A DNA stretch of 64,000 nt from Flagellimonas myxillae. Its GTDB lineage: Bacteria; Bacteroidota; Bacteroidia; Flavobacteriales; Flavobacteriaceae. Under the pieces are notes generated by a model. The model did not search any database, was not told the DNA's origin, and saw nothing but the letters and a program-made list of their open reading frames with translations. Shown here one piece after another: positions 1 through 9,548 of the stretch. Position numbers and translations under genes: made by a program. Each line of letters starts with the position of its first letter. The first letter of the stretch is position 1. The stretch spans positions 620,001 through 684,000 of the forward strand of contig NZ_JAMFLY010000002.1 in assembly GCF_023502235.1 (NCBI RefSeq). Direction: 5' to 3'.

Positions 1-2
1 TC

Positions 3-3000
3 GGAGCGACTTCCGGTACCTATGTGTTTGAATGGACCGTGACCAATGGTATTTGTGCGCCCGTTTCGGACACGGTAGAAGTTGCCTTATTGGGAATCGA
101 TTTAGAGCTTTCAAAATCAGTATCTCCGACCATCGCAAATCCTGGCGATACGGTTACGTTTACCTTGGATGTTTTCAACAACGATGCCTCCAGTGCCACC
201 GATGCAATAGGAGTAACAGTTCGGGATGTGATTCCTTCGGGCTATACACTTGTGCCTGGAACCGTGAGTAATGGTGGGGTATATAATATTGGGGATTTCT
301 CAATTACATGGTCCAATCTATCCATTAACAACGGTGCTACTTTGAATCTAACATTTGATGCTACCGTCAACGTTTCGGGGAACTATGAAAATACAGCGGA
401 AATTACGGGCAATGGCATTTTTGATATCGACTCTACCGTGGATAATGGTGTTCAAGGTGAGGACGATCAAGATTCGGCCCAAGTAACCATTGTGGAATCA
501 GACTTAAGTCTGACCAAAGATATTAGTGCAGCTTCCAGTGCCACGCCAAATGTGGGAGATACGGTGGTGTATGAGATAACCATTACCAATGATGGCCCGG
601 ATACAGCTACCAATATTGCCGTGCAAGATGTAGTTCCCTCCGGACTCACAATTGGAACCATTAATAACGGGGGGGTCAACTCATCAGGAACCATAAGTTG
701 GACCATAGCCAACCTTCCTGTTGGATCCACAACCTTAAGTTATGAATCAACGGTCAACACCCCTACAGGAACTACTGGGGAGTATACCAATGTTACCGAG
801 ATAACGGCATCCGATCAATGGGATGCGGATAGTACCCCCAATAACGATGATGGGGACCAAAGTGAAGATGACGAAGACAATTTTACCCTATCGGTTTCCG
901 AAGAAGCAGATTTGAGTATCGCTAAAAGCGTAATAGTGGGATCATTGACCCCTAACGTGGGGGAGACCTTAACCTTTGAACTTATAGTTTCCAATGCTGG
1001 ACCCAATGATGCAACTGGGGTTTCCGTAGAGGATGTATTGCCAGCCGGATTCACACTTTCTGCGGTTAATGGAGGTGGTTCCCAAGCGGGGAACACAGCT
1101 AGTTGGTCAGGATTGTTCATTCCAAATGGAGGAAACATAGCCCTTTCCTACCAGGCCTCGGTCAATACCCCAACGGGTGCACCGGGTGAATATACCAATG
1201 CTGCCCAAATTACAGGGAGTGGTCAGGTAGATACGGATAGTGACCCAACTTCTGGCTTTGGCGTAGATGATTTAGGGGATACCCTTGCCGATGACGATGA
1301 AACTAGTCTGACCCTTGTCCCACAAGAAGCTAATCTATCGGTGGACAAATCAGTGAGTGACGCTACCCCTAATGTAGGAGAGGTAGTCACTTTCACTGTT
1401 CAGGTGGATAATGCTGGACCTGATGTTGCTACCAATGTATCCATAACCGATGCGGTTCCTGATGGCTATACCATTGTGGGAGGAAGTGTTTCCAATGGCG
1501 GAATTTTTAACCTGGGAGGGTCCGAAGTGCTTTGGAATCTGGCTAACGTACCATTGGCAGGAGTAACTTTGAGTTATGAAGCGACCGTAAATGCGCCGAC
1601 CGGGGCAGTTGGGGAATACCAAAACATTGTGGAAATCACAGCTTCAGATCAATACGATTCCAATAGTACACCCAATAACGATGACGGCGACCAAAGTGAA
1701 GATGATGAGGATAGCGAAACTATAATACCAGAGGCTTCAGACCTTAGTTTAGTAAAAGATATCAGCGCGGCTTCAAGCGCAACACCCAATGTGGGAGATA
1801 CCGTTGTTTTTGAGTTAACCGTTACCAATGCAGGTCCAAGTGCAGCCACCAATGTGGTAGTGGAAGATATTGTTCCGATAGGCTACACCCTACAAACGGT
1901 AAATAATGGGGGGACCGATATTGCCGGTACATTCTTGACTTGGAATATTGCCAATATTCCTGTAGGTTCCACCACTGTTTCCTATGAAGTAACAGTAAAT
2001 GCGCCAACCGGGGCAACTGATGAATATTTGAATACAGCCGAAATAGCAGCTGCAGATCAATTTGACCAGGACAGTAATCCTGGGAATGATGATGGCGATC
2101 AGGATGAGGACGATGAAGATTTTTATATCACCTCGCCACAGGTAATTGACTTGGAACTTGAATTGGTGGCGAGCAATCCGACTCCAGATGTGGGAGAGGT
2201 GGTAACCTTTACAGTGAATGTGAGCAATTTTGGACCGGATGCTGCCTCGGGAATTTCCATCGAAAACTTGGTGCCACCAGGCTATGCTACCATTACAGGA
2301 ATAAGCAATGGGGGAACCTTTAGCTTCATTACCGATATTATTACATGGACAGGCTTAAATGTTCCTGTGGGAGCCAATGCTTTGTCATTGACTTTTAATG
2401 CCACCGTGCAAAATCCAACTGGGGCTTTGGGAGAGTTTATGCATATTGCCGAGGTGACCTTTGCCGACCAATTCGATACGGACAGCACGCCCAACAACGA
2501 TGATGGAGATCAAAGTGAAGATGATGAAACCGCAGTTACCGTAGCTCCGCTTCAATCTGACCTTTCCTTGACCAAGATTGTGGTCGATAATGACATAACA
2601 CCCAATGTAGGGGATGAGATAAGTTTTGAGATAACAGTGTCCAATAGTGGACCCAACGATGCTACCAATGTGGTAGTTCAAGACTTACTTCCAACCGGCT
2701 TTAACTACGTTTTGTATAGTGCGACCGCAGGAACCTATGACGATGTAACAGGACTGTGGCAGGTGGGCACCGTAGCCAACGGATCCAACGAAACCTTGAT
2801 CATCGATGTTTTGGTGAACACCACTGGGGATTATACCAACATTGCCCAAATTACGGCCTCAGACGGATTTGATATTGACTCCACACCAAGCAATGGTGTT
2901 GGTGCCGAGGACGACCAAGACGAGGTGGTTGTTGTACCTGTGGCCGTGGCCGACCTTTCGTTGACCAAAAATGTGGACAATGCCAATCCCGATGTAAACA

Positions 3001-5945
3001 CCAATGTGGTATTTACCCTAACCGTATCCAATTCGGGGCCTAGTGACGCCAACAACATAGTGGTGACCGATTTGCTGCCATCTGGATATACCTATGTCTC
3101 GGATGATAGCGGTGGAACCTACGTGGACGGAACTGGAATATGGACCGTAGGTGCCTTGGCAAACGGAGGGTCATCGACATTAAACATAACAGCAACGGTG
3201 AACCCAACTGGGGATTTCACCAACGTTGCCGAAATAACCGCTGCTGATCAACCAGACATTGATTCCACTCCAAACAATGGACTTTTAGCAGAAGATGATC
3301 AAGATGCCGCCGGAATCAGTCCGAATCCTTTAGTGGATATTTCGGTAACCAAAACAGCCGATGACTTAACGCCGAATGTTGGAGATCAGATTGTCTTTAC
3401 AGTTTCTGTTCTCAATGATGGACCAAATGATGCTACCAATGTTGTGGTGACCGATTTCTTGGCTTCTGGATACGAGTTTGTGAGTGCCGCTCCATCAACT
3501 GGGGTATATGAGCCCCTTAATGGATCTTGGACCATTGGAAACCTTGCCAACGGAGGCTCGGAAACCATAGTGATCACAGCAAATGTGCTCGCCAATGGGG
3601 ACTATACCAACATTGCCGAACTAACAGATTTGGCCGAAACCGATGTGGATTCGGTACCCGCCAACAACGATGATACGGAGGATGATCAACAAACCGTGGA
3701 ACCTGTTCCGGTTTTGGTTTCCGACTTAATTCTTCGGAAATCTGTGGATATTCTAAGTCCTTTGGTGGGTGAAGAGGTAATTTTTAACATCAGCATTACC
3801 AACAATGGACCTAGCGATGTAACCGGGGTTGAGGTATTGGACCTTTTGCCTTCCGGATACACCTATGTTTCCAATAATAGGACAGCAGGGGTGTATACCC
3901 CGACCACGGGAATTTGGGAATTGAATGGTATCATTCCAAACGGTACCACTGAAACCTTGAATATTGTGGCCACTGTAAATGCCACTGGGGATTACTTCAA
4001 TGTGACAGAGGTGTTTTCATCCAACAATTTGGACCCTAATTCAACCCCCAACAACAATAATGTTTTTGAAAACGATCAAGATAGTGCCGGAACAACCCCA
4101 ATTCCAAGTTCGGATCTAAGCTTGTCCAAAACAGTGGATAATGCCAATCCGGATGTAGGGGCCAATGTAACCTTTACCGTAACCTTGACCAATGACGGAT
4201 TAAGCGATGCGACAGGGGTTGTGGTTTCCGATGCCTTACCCTCAGGGTATACGTATGTTTCCGACGATTCAGGAGGGACATACAGTTCTGCAAGTGGCCT
4301 TTGGAATGTGGGAACCATTGCCGGAGGAAGCAGTATCGCGCTGAACATAGTGGCGCAAGTAAATCCAACAGGGGATTATACCAATGTTGCTGAAGTTATA
4401 GCGGTCATTCAGTTGGACCAAGACTCCACCCCTGGAAATAATGATTCCTCCGAGGATGACCAGGCGGAACAAAGTACCACACCAAGAACCGTTACGGATA
4501 TTTCGGTGACCAAAACTGTGGATAACCTGAGTCCATCGGTTGGTGATGAGATTGTGTTCACGGTTACAGTGAACAACTCGGGACCCAACGATGCTTCTGG
4601 AATTGTGGTTGAAGATTTATTGGCTTCTGGCTATACGCTGGTCTCTGTACTACCCTCAACAGGGGTTTATTATGGACTTACGGGCTCTTGGGATATTGGA
4701 TCCCTTGCTAATGGAGCCTCAGCTACCATGCAAATTACGGCCCAGGTACTGGCTAGTGGTGATTATAGAAATACTGCGGAGTTGATTGCGTTGGATACCT
4801 TCGATCCGGATTCCACTCCTAACAACAACCTTGGTTCTGAAGATGATCAGGATACCGTTGTACCGGTACCCGATGGATTGGCCGATTTGGAATTGACCAA
4901 GACGGTGGACAACCCAATCCCAAATGTTGGTGATGTGGTCGAATTTACCCTCAACCTGACCAATAACGGATTTAGCGATGCCACAGGAGTTGAGGTAACA
5001 GATTTGCTGCCTGTGGGATATACTTATCAATCCCATATAACCACAGCTGGAATTTACAATTCAGACACTGGTTTGTGGACCTTGAACGGGCCGGTATTTA
5101 ACCTAAGCACGGAAAGCCTAATCATCCTGGCCACAGTGAATACCCCCACGGGTGTGATGGATGAATATGTAAATGTGGCCGAAATCACGGCTAGTGATTT
5201 TACAGATCCAGACAGTAACCCGAACCAAGGCATCAACACGGATGATCTTGCGGACGGAAATGCCGATGATGACGAAGCCGTTGCTTCGGTAACCCCACAA
5301 ACTACGGATATCACCATTAGCAAGACGGTGGACAATACCTCCCCCAGCATCGGAGCTCAAGTTGTCTTTACCATTACTGTGGGCAACCAGGGAAGCGTGG
5401 CAGCTACCAATATTGGAATAGAAGAAATACTTCCATCAGGATATCGATTGATAACCGCCCAAGCTTCGGAAGGGATTTATGATGAAATTGCTGGATTCTG
5501 GGAGTTGGATCAATTGGCTGCCTTAGGAACTGCGAACCTTCAGTTGACCGTTGAGGTATTGGATATAGATGATTATTTAAATACCGCAAGCCTGGCCTAT
5601 GTGGATCAGTTGGATACCAATAATTCCAACGATGTTGATCAAGCGGAGGTCGCCCCCACGTGTTTAACGGTCTACAATGAGTTCTCTCCGAACGGAGATG
5701 GCGTTAACGAATACTTCAAAATAGATTGTATCAACAGATACCCTAACAATGTGCTTCAGGTATATAACCGTTGGGGTACCATTGTATATGAAAAACGCTC
5801 CTATAACAACGAATGGGATGGTACTTCCACAGGAAGGGCCACCGTACAACAGGGAGATCTACTGCCTGTGGGCACCTATTACTACGTACTAGATCTGGGC
5901 GATGGCTCGGAACCGCGAACAGATTGGTTATATATAAACAGATAG
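3..5945 (+). CDS. Giant DUF11-repeat surface protein with T9SS type B C-terminal domain (5' end outside window)
   Basis: The reading frame is open from the first bases, and the codons before nt 24 (GATSGTY) continue a beta-sandwich fold, so the gene starts upstream; 1980 codons lie here. After a short Ig-like end there are 14 DUF11 repeats of about 120-140 residues. Each opens with a motif like LSLTKxVDNxxPNVGD, passes through TNxGPxDATNVVVxDLLPSGY, and ends in a very acidic Asn/Asp linker such as DSTPNNDDGDQSEDDED, which resembles calcium-binding linkers. The last ~95 residues (from about nt 5656: FSPNGDGVNEYFKI, VYNRWG, EWDG, GTYYYVLDL) are the gliding-motility-associated CHU_C/TIGR04131 domain, the type B signal for T9SS export and surface attachment. 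A PorP/SprF partner follows 4 nt later. A cell-surface adhesin is the likely role; its ligand cannot be read from the sequence. Confidence 0.93.
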   Translation, partial: GATSGTYVFEWTVTNGICAPVSDTVEVALLGIDLELSKSVSPTIANPGDTVTFTLDVFNNDASSATDAIGVTVRDVIPSGYTLVPGTVSNGGVYNIGDFSITWSNLSINNGATLNLTFDATVNVSGNYENTAEITGNGIFDIDSTVDNGVQGEDDQDSAQVTIVESDLSLTKDISAASSATPNVGDTVVYEITITNDGPDTATNIAVQDVVPSGLTIGTINNGGVNSSGTISWTIANLPVGSTTLSYESTVNTPTGTTGEYTNVTEITASDQWDADSTPNNDDGDQSEDDEDNFTLSVSEEADLSIAKSVIVGSLTPNVGETLTFELIVSNAGPNDATGVSVEDVLPAGFTLSAVNGGGSQAGNTASWSGLFIPNGGNIALSYQASVNTPTGAPGEYTNAAQITGSGQVDTDSDPTSGFGVDDLGDTLADDDETSLTLVPQEANLSVDKSVSDATPNVGEVVTFTVQVDNAGPDVATNVSITDAVPDGYTIVGGSVSNGGIFNLGGSEVLWNLANVPLAGVTLSYEATVNAPTGAVGEYQNIVEITASDQYDSNSTPNNDDGDQSEDDEDSETIIPEASDLSLVKDISAASSATPNVGDTVVFELTVTNAGPSAATNVVVEDIVPIGYTLQTVNNGGTDIAGTFLTWNIANIPVGSTTVSYEVTVNAPTGATDEYLNTAEIAAADQFDQDSNPGNDDGDQDEDDEDFYITSPQVIDLELELVASNPTPDVGEVVTFTVNVSNFGPDAASGISIENLVPPGYATITGISNGGTFSFITDIITWTGLNVPVGANALSLTFNATVQNPTGALGEFMHIAEVTFADQFDTDSTPNNDDGDQSEDDETAVTVAPLQSDLSLTKIVVDNDITPNVGDEISFEITVSNSGPNDATNVVVQDLLPTGFNYVLYSATAGTYDDVTGLWQVGTVANGSNETLIIDVLVNTTGDYTNIAQITASDGFDIDSTPSNGVGAEDDQDEVVVVPVAVADLSLTKNVDNANPDVNTNVVFTLTVSNSGPSDANNIVVTDLLPSGYTYVSDDSGGTYVDGTGIWTVGALANGGSSTLNITATVNPTGDFTNVAEITAADQPDIDSTPNNGLLAEDDQDAAGISPNPLVDISVTKTADDLTPNVGDQIVFTVSVLNDGPNDATNVVVTDFLASGYEFVSAAPSTGVYEPLNGSWTIGNLANGGSETIVITANVLANGDYTNIAELTDLAETDVDSVPANNDDTEDDQQTVEPVPVLVSDLILRKSVDILSPLVGEEVIFNISITNNGPSDVTGVEVLDLLPSGYTYVSNNRTAGVYTPTTGIWELNGIIPNGTTETLNIVATVNATGDYFNVTEVFSSNNLDPNSTPNNNNVFENDQDSAGTTPIPSSDLSLSKTVDNANPDVGANVTFTVTLTNDGLSDATGVVVSDALPSGYTYVSDDSGGTYSSASGLWNVGTIAGGSSIALNIVAQVNPTGDYTNVAEVIAVIQLDQDSTPGNNDSSEDDQAEQSTTPRTVTDISVTKTVDNLSPSVGDEIVFTVTVNNSGPNDASGIVVEDLLASGYTLVSVLPSTGVYYGLTGSWDIGSLANGASATMQITAQVLASGDYRNTAELIALDTFDPDSTPNNNLGSEDDQDTVVPVPDGLADLELTKTVDNPIPNVGDVVEFTLNLTNNGFSDATGVEVTDLLPVGYTYQSHITTAGIYNSDTGLWTLNGPVFNLSTESLIILATVNTPTGVMDEYVNVAEITASDFTDPDSNPNQGINTDDLADGNADDDEAVASVTPQTTDITISKTVDNTSPSIGAQVVFTITVGNQGSVAATNIGIEEILPSGYRLITAQASEGIYDEIAGFWELDQLAALGTANLQLTVEVLDIDDYLNTASLAYVDQLDTNNSNDVDQAEVAPTCLTVYNEFSPNGDGVNEYFKIDCINRYPNNVLQVYNRWGTIVYEKRSYNNEWDGTSTGRATVQQGDLLPVGTYYYVLDLGDGSEPRTDWLYINR
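102..5658 (+). repeat. Array of 14 tandem DUF11 repeats inside the adhesin gene
   Basis: Fourteen repeat units of roughly 360-420 bp are recognisable at protein level by their openings (L/I-x-L/V-x-K) and by GPxDATNVxVxDxLPSGY. Units 2 and 5 share the same 14-residue opening DISAASSATPNVGD, yet their DNA (near nt 517 and 1757) differs at many third codon positions. The last units replace the long acidic linker DDGDQSEDDED with shorter ones such as SEDDQD or AEDDQD. Unit borders are approximate. Confidence 0.88.
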
Positions 5946-5949
5946 GAAG

Positions 5950-6903
5950 ATGGGTATCAGTATAAATAGAAAAGCACAACGAATGAACTGGCAATTCCGA
6001 ATAAGCTGTATTGCAACCTTGTTTTTGGGGATTCTTACAGTCTCTGCGCAACAAGACCCGCAGTTTACCCAATATATGTACAACACCTTAAATGTGAATC
6101 CGGCCTACGCAGGATCTAGAGGCCACCTAACGGCCCTACTGATGCACCGTTCGCAGTGGGTTGGGGTAAATGGTGCTCCAACAACACAAGTATTGGCGGT
6201 AGATGGTCCCATGAAAAATAATGTGGGCCTTGGATTGGTATTGTGCCACGACGCTTTGGGACCTGCTTCGGAAGTATTTGTGGATGCCAATTTTTCCTAT
6301 ACGGTAAAATTGGATGAAAACAACAAGCGCCTTTCCTTCGGACTTAAAGGAGGTGGCCGCATGTTCAATGTGGATTTCTCCAAAGGGTTGGTTGAAAATC
6401 CGGACGTCGCATTCCAAAACAACATCAAGAACAAATTTTTCCCCACCATTGGTGCCGGGATTTATTACCATAACAACAAAAGCTATCTAGGGCTAGCCGT
6501 ACCCAATTTCTTTGCCCAAGACCATTATGATGGAGAGGAACAAGAAATTGCAGCGGAACGCCTGCACTACTATTTAATTGGAGGAAAGATCATTGATCTT
6601 ACCCCGGACGTTAAGTTTAAGCCAGCCTTTTTCGTAAAATGGGTGCCTGGCGCTCCTGTGATTGCTGATATATCGGCGAATGCCATGATCAGGGAGACCT
6701 TTACTGCCGGGTTGGCCTATCGATGGGACGATTCGTTTTCCGCACTTTTGGGATTACAGATCTCTCCCGACCTAAGCATGGGCTACTCCTATGATTTGAC
6801 CACTTCGGATTTAAGAAGTTATACCAGTGGCACGCACGAAGTGTTCCTGCGCTACGAATTCAAAACCGTTGAAAAAAGACTTAAATCCCCAAGATTCTAC
6901 TAA
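5950..6903 (+). CDS. PorP/SprF family type IX secretion outer-membrane protein
   Basis: This is a 317-residue outer-membrane beta-barrel protein. The family hallmark DPQFTQYMYNTLNVNPAYAG follows directly after a signal peptide (hydrophobic IATLFLGILTVSAQ). PorP/SprF proteins assist secretion or surface anchoring of T9SS cargo, and the SprF type is tied to type B (CHU_C) cargo like the protein just upstream. The gene begins 4 nt after the adhesin stop, so the two are probably co-transcribed. An internal ATG at 5983 gives a more typical signal peptide (MNWQFRISC...) and may be the true start. The C-terminal half shows alternating beta-strand patterns (TAGLAYRWDDSFSALLGLQI) typical of barrels. 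Pairing with this particular adhesin is inferred from gene order. Confidence 0.92.
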   Translation: MGISINRKAQRMNWQFRISCIATLFLGILTVSAQQDPQFTQYMYNTLNVNPAYAGSRGHLTALLMHRSQWVGVNGAPTTQVLAVDGPMKNNVGLGLVLCHDALGPASEVFVDANFSYTVKLDENNKRLSFGLKGGGRMFNVDFSKGLVENPDVAFQNNIKNKFFPTIGAGIYYHNNKSYLGLAVPNFFAQDHYDGEEQEIAAERLHYYLIGGKIIDLTPDVKFKPAFFVKWVPGAPVIADISANAMIRETFTAGLAYRWDDSFSALLGLQISPDLSMGYSYDLTTSDLRSYTSGTHEVFLRYEFKTVEKRLKSPRFY

Positions 6904-6904
6904 G

Positions 6905-8854
6905 ATGAGAAGTTTTAAAACCAACATCCCCGTTCTTATTTTCTTCATGGGCGGTTTGCTGCACGCACAGCTAAAGTATAATGATGCCGACATCAATTTT
7001 GACAATCTGTTGTACGTGAAGGCGGCCAAACAGTACGAAACCATGGTTCAAAAAGGGGAAAGCTCCCAACATGTTTTGCAGCGATTGGCAGATGCCTACT
7101 TTTTTAATACAGATATGGAAAATGCGGTAAAATGGTACGGAGTGCTCTTTACCAAATATGAACGTGTTTTGGAGCCGGAGTACGCCTTCCGATATGTGCA
7201 TGCCTTAAAAGGAGTGGGTGACTATAAGTTGGCGAAGGGGATCATGAAAATCTATACCCAGAAAAAAGATATGTCCGAATATCAAGTGGCGCAATTGCAT
7301 GACAATGATCAGGCCTTGGACGAACTTTTGAACAGACAACCTCAATTCTATATCAGTAATTTGGGAATCAACTCGGCTGTAGCGGATTTTGGTCCCATGT
7401 ACTACAAGGATAAAATCGTGTTTTCTTCAAGTCGCGACTCCTTGACTTTTGAAACCAGGGTATATGAATGGAACAAGCAACCCTATCTGGATTTCTTTAT
7501 GGCCGACACCTTGGATTCTGGTTCGGATTTGGCCAATGTCACTTCATTTTCCCCCATTCTCAACACACGTTATCACGAGGCAGCGGCTACTTTTATTCCC
7601 GAAGGGAATGTAGTGTATTTTACCCGAAACAATTATACCCACCAAACTTTGGGAAGGGACGAGGAAGGTACCAACCATCTTAAAATGTACACCTCAGAGC
7701 TAAGGGGTGGTGAATGGACGGAAGCCGAGGAGGTTTCCTTTAATAGTGAAGATTATTCGGTGGGGCAGCCTGCCTTAAGCCCGGATGGACGCAAACTTTA
7801 TTTTGTTTCCGATATGCCCGGAAGTATCGGGGGCACCGATATTTTTGTGGTAGATGTCCATGGTGATGGTAGTTTTTCACAACCTAGAAATTTAGGACCT
7901 TCGGTCAATACCAGTGGCCGTGAAATGTTCCCCTATGTGACCGACAGTAAACTTTATTTTGCCTCGGATGGACATTTGGGACTTGGGGGTCTCGATATTT
8001 TTGAAAGTGAACTTACCACCTCTGGTTTTGGAACCCCCAATAATTTGGGAGTGCCATTGAACAGTAATCGGGACGATTTTGGGTATATCGTAAAGGAAAA
8101 CTCCCAACGCGGATACTTTTCTTCCAACCGAGAGGGGGGAAAAGGAGATGACGATATTTATTCGTTCCAAAGAATGGAAGAAAGCTGCGAACAAACCGTT
8201 AAAGGAAGTGTGATTCGTAAATCCAATGCGCAGCCCATTGTAAATGTGATGGTGGTACTTACGGATGCGGAGGGTAACTCTTTGGGGAGCACATCCACCG
8301 ACCCCTATGGAGCTTTCGAGTTTGAAAATGTATTGGAATGCGAGGCTGGGTACGAAATCAAAATAAGTAAGCAAGGTTTTTTACCTAACGAGACCTTGTT
8401 CATCACATCCAAGCAAAAAGATTTTGTGAACGATGTGCCTTTGGAGATCACCAAAGAGCTCAACAAACTTATCGTACGGGAAAATGGGGTACTAAAGATC
8501 AAGATTGATAATATTTACTTCGATTTGAACAAAGCGGACATCCGACCCGATGCGGCCCAAGAGTTGAACAAGATTGTGGAGGTAATGAAGGAATATCCCA
8601 AAATGGTCATCAAGATTGAAGCGCATACGGATTCCCGAGGAAGCGATCGCTATAACGAGACCTTATCGGACAAAAGAGCTAAGTCCACTGGAAATTATAT
8701 TGTATCCCAAGGAATTGAGGCCCAAAGAATAGAAAGCGCCATTGGATATGGCGAAAAATTACTGCTCAACCAATGTAGTAATGGAATCAGATGTTCCAAC
8801 GAGGAGCATGATGTTAATCGCAGATCGGAATTTATTATTGTAAAGCTGGATTAA
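6905..8854 (+). CDS. PorE-like periplasmic protein: TPR, PD40 propeller, carboxypeptidase-regulatory fold, OmpA C-terminus
   Basis: The 649-residue product starts at MRSFKTN, 1 nt after the sprF-like stop, with a signal peptide ending near HAQ (residue 22). A longer in-frame start inside the upstream gene has no signal peptide in place and was not used. Order of parts: TPR-like helices (about 30-140), PD40/WD40-like propeller blades (about 165-430; SPDGRKLYFVSDMPGSIGG and SSNREGGKGDDDIYSF), a carboxypeptidase-regulatory beta-sandwich (about 435-515), and an OmpA/MotB domain (about 535-645; IYFDLNKADIRPDAA, HTDSRGSD, NRRSEF). The OmpA part should bind peptidoglycan. This is the domain order of PorE, which tethers the T9SS to peptidoglycan, though paralogues of this design often sit beside PorP/SprF genes as local partners. 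It is the last gene before a terminator. Confidence 0.9.
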   Translation: MRSFKTNIPVLIFFMGGLLHAQLKYNDADINFDNLLYVKAAKQYETMVQKGESSQHVLQRLADAYFFNTDMENAVKWYGVLFTKYERVLEPEYAFRYVHALKGVGDYKLAKGIMKIYTQKKDMSEYQVAQLHDNDQALDELLNRQPQFYISNLGINSAVADFGPMYYKDKIVFSSSRDSLTFETRVYEWNKQPYLDFFMADTLDSGSDLANVTSFSPILNTRYHEAAATFIPEGNVVYFTRNNYTHQTLGRDEEGTNHLKMYTSELRGGEWTEAEEVSFNSEDYSVGQPALSPDGRKLYFVSDMPGSIGGTDIFVVDVHGDGSFSQPRNLGPSVNTSGREMFPYVTDSKLYFASDGHLGLGGLDIFESELTTSGFGTPNNLGVPLNSNRDDFGYIVKENSQRGYFSSNREGGKGDDDIYSFQRMEESCEQTVKGSVIRKSNAQPIVNVMVVLTDAEGNSLGSTSTDPYGAFEFENVLECEAGYEIKISKQGFLPNETLFITSKQKDFVNDVPLEITKELNKLIVRENGVLKIKIDNIYFDLNKADIRPDAAQELNKIVEVMKEYPKMVIKIEAHTDSRGSDRYNETLSDKRAKSTGNYIVSQGIEAQRIESAIGYGEKLLLNQCSNGIRCSNEEHDVNRRSEFIIVKLD

Positions 8855-8880
8855 TAGCCAGTCAACCTAAACACTATCCA

Positions 8881-8910
8881 AAACCTTCAACGAAAGTTGA
8901 AGGTTTTTTT
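8881..8910 (+). terminator. Rho-independent terminator after the adhesin operon
   Basis: An 11-bp perfect stem (AAACCTTCAAC with GTTGAAGGTTT) closes a GAAA tetraloop and runs into a T tract ending at 8910. It lies 26 nt after the PorE-like stop codon and separates that operon from the sigma-factor operon. Confidence 0.9.
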
Positions 8911-8990
8911 GTTAAATCCATCTTAAGTGCAACCCTTTACTTTTTTCCTTGTCTTTGGGATAGATGAATAAGGATTATTTTTAGCCGTCA

Positions 8991-9548
8991 TTGAATAATC
9001 GTCCAGGATTTTTGGAAGCAAACGTACGTTTTACGCACCAAGCATTGGTGGAAAAGAGCAAAGCAGGAGACCGTAACGCCCAATACCAGTTGTATGGGCT
9101 GTATGTAGATGCCATGTTCAATGTGGCCATGCGAATGCTCACCGTAAGGGAGGATGCCGAGGATGTATTGCAGGAGAGCTTCGTGGAGGCCTTTAAAAAA
9201 CTGGACTCCTTTAGGTTCGAGAGCACCTTTGGGGCATGGTTAAAGCGTATAGTGATCAACAGGAGCATCAACCACTTAAAAGCGAAACGGTTGCTGTTTT
9301 CATCCTTGGAAAATGAGGGCGAACCGGAAGAGGAGGAAATCGTTGAAATAGATCAACTGGAAATTGAAAAAATAAAAGTGGGCCTTGGTCAGCTTCCAGA
9401 AGGGTACAGACAAATTATAACACTATACCTGATAGAAGGGTACGACCATGTGGAGATCGGGGAGATTTTGGGAATATCGACATCCACGTCAAAGTCACAA
9501 TACCACAGGGCTAAAAAGAAATTGATTCAAATTGTAAACGAATTGTGA
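8991..9548 (+). CDS. ECF-type RNA polymerase sigma factor
   Basis: The product is a 185-residue sigma-70 family protein of extracytoplasmic-function size. Region 2 covers about residues 18-90 (LVEKSKAGDRNAQYQLYGLY, REDAEDVLQESFVEAFKKL, FGAWLKRIVINRSINHL) and region 4 about 120-180 (LPEGYRQIITLYLIEGYDHV, EIGEILGISTSTSKSQYHRA). The start is uncertain: an in-frame stop lies just upstream (8982-8984) and no ATG precedes region 2, so TTG at 8991 (or a slightly later TTG) must be used. A loose TTTG...TAnnTTTA promoter-like pair (8954-8983) is very close to that start. The stop codon overlaps the next gene by 1 nt. The factor probably controls its own operon of envelope proteins and a TonB receptor. 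Confidence 0.92.
   Translation: MNNRPGFLEANVRFTHQALVEKSKAGDRNAQYQLYGLYVDAMFNVAMRMLTVREDAEDVLQESFVEAFKKLDSFRFESTFGAWLKRIVINRSINHLKAKRLLFSSLENEGEPEEEEIVEIDQLEIEKIKVGLGQLPEGYRQIITLYLIEGYDHVEIGEILGISTSTSKSQYHRAKKKLIQIVNEL

Noticed and set aside
24..26. GTG at 24 as the start of the adhesin gene
   Set aside because: The frame is open to the window edge and the preceding codons (GATSGTY) continue the same beta-sandwich pattern, so this is an internal Val.
6827..6904. Upstream extension of the PorE-like protein
   Set aside because: It overlaps the coding end of the SprF-like gene, and the signal peptide only fits a start at 6905.
7892..8374. 160-codon open frame antisense to the PorE-like gene
   Set aside because: Shadow frame; the opposite strand has clear PD40 and carboxypeptidase-regulatory sequence.
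8954..8983. TTTG / TAnnTTTA pair as the sigma-operon promoter
   Set aside because: It would put transcription start almost at the TTG start codon; too weak to list, though the start codon itself is uncertain.
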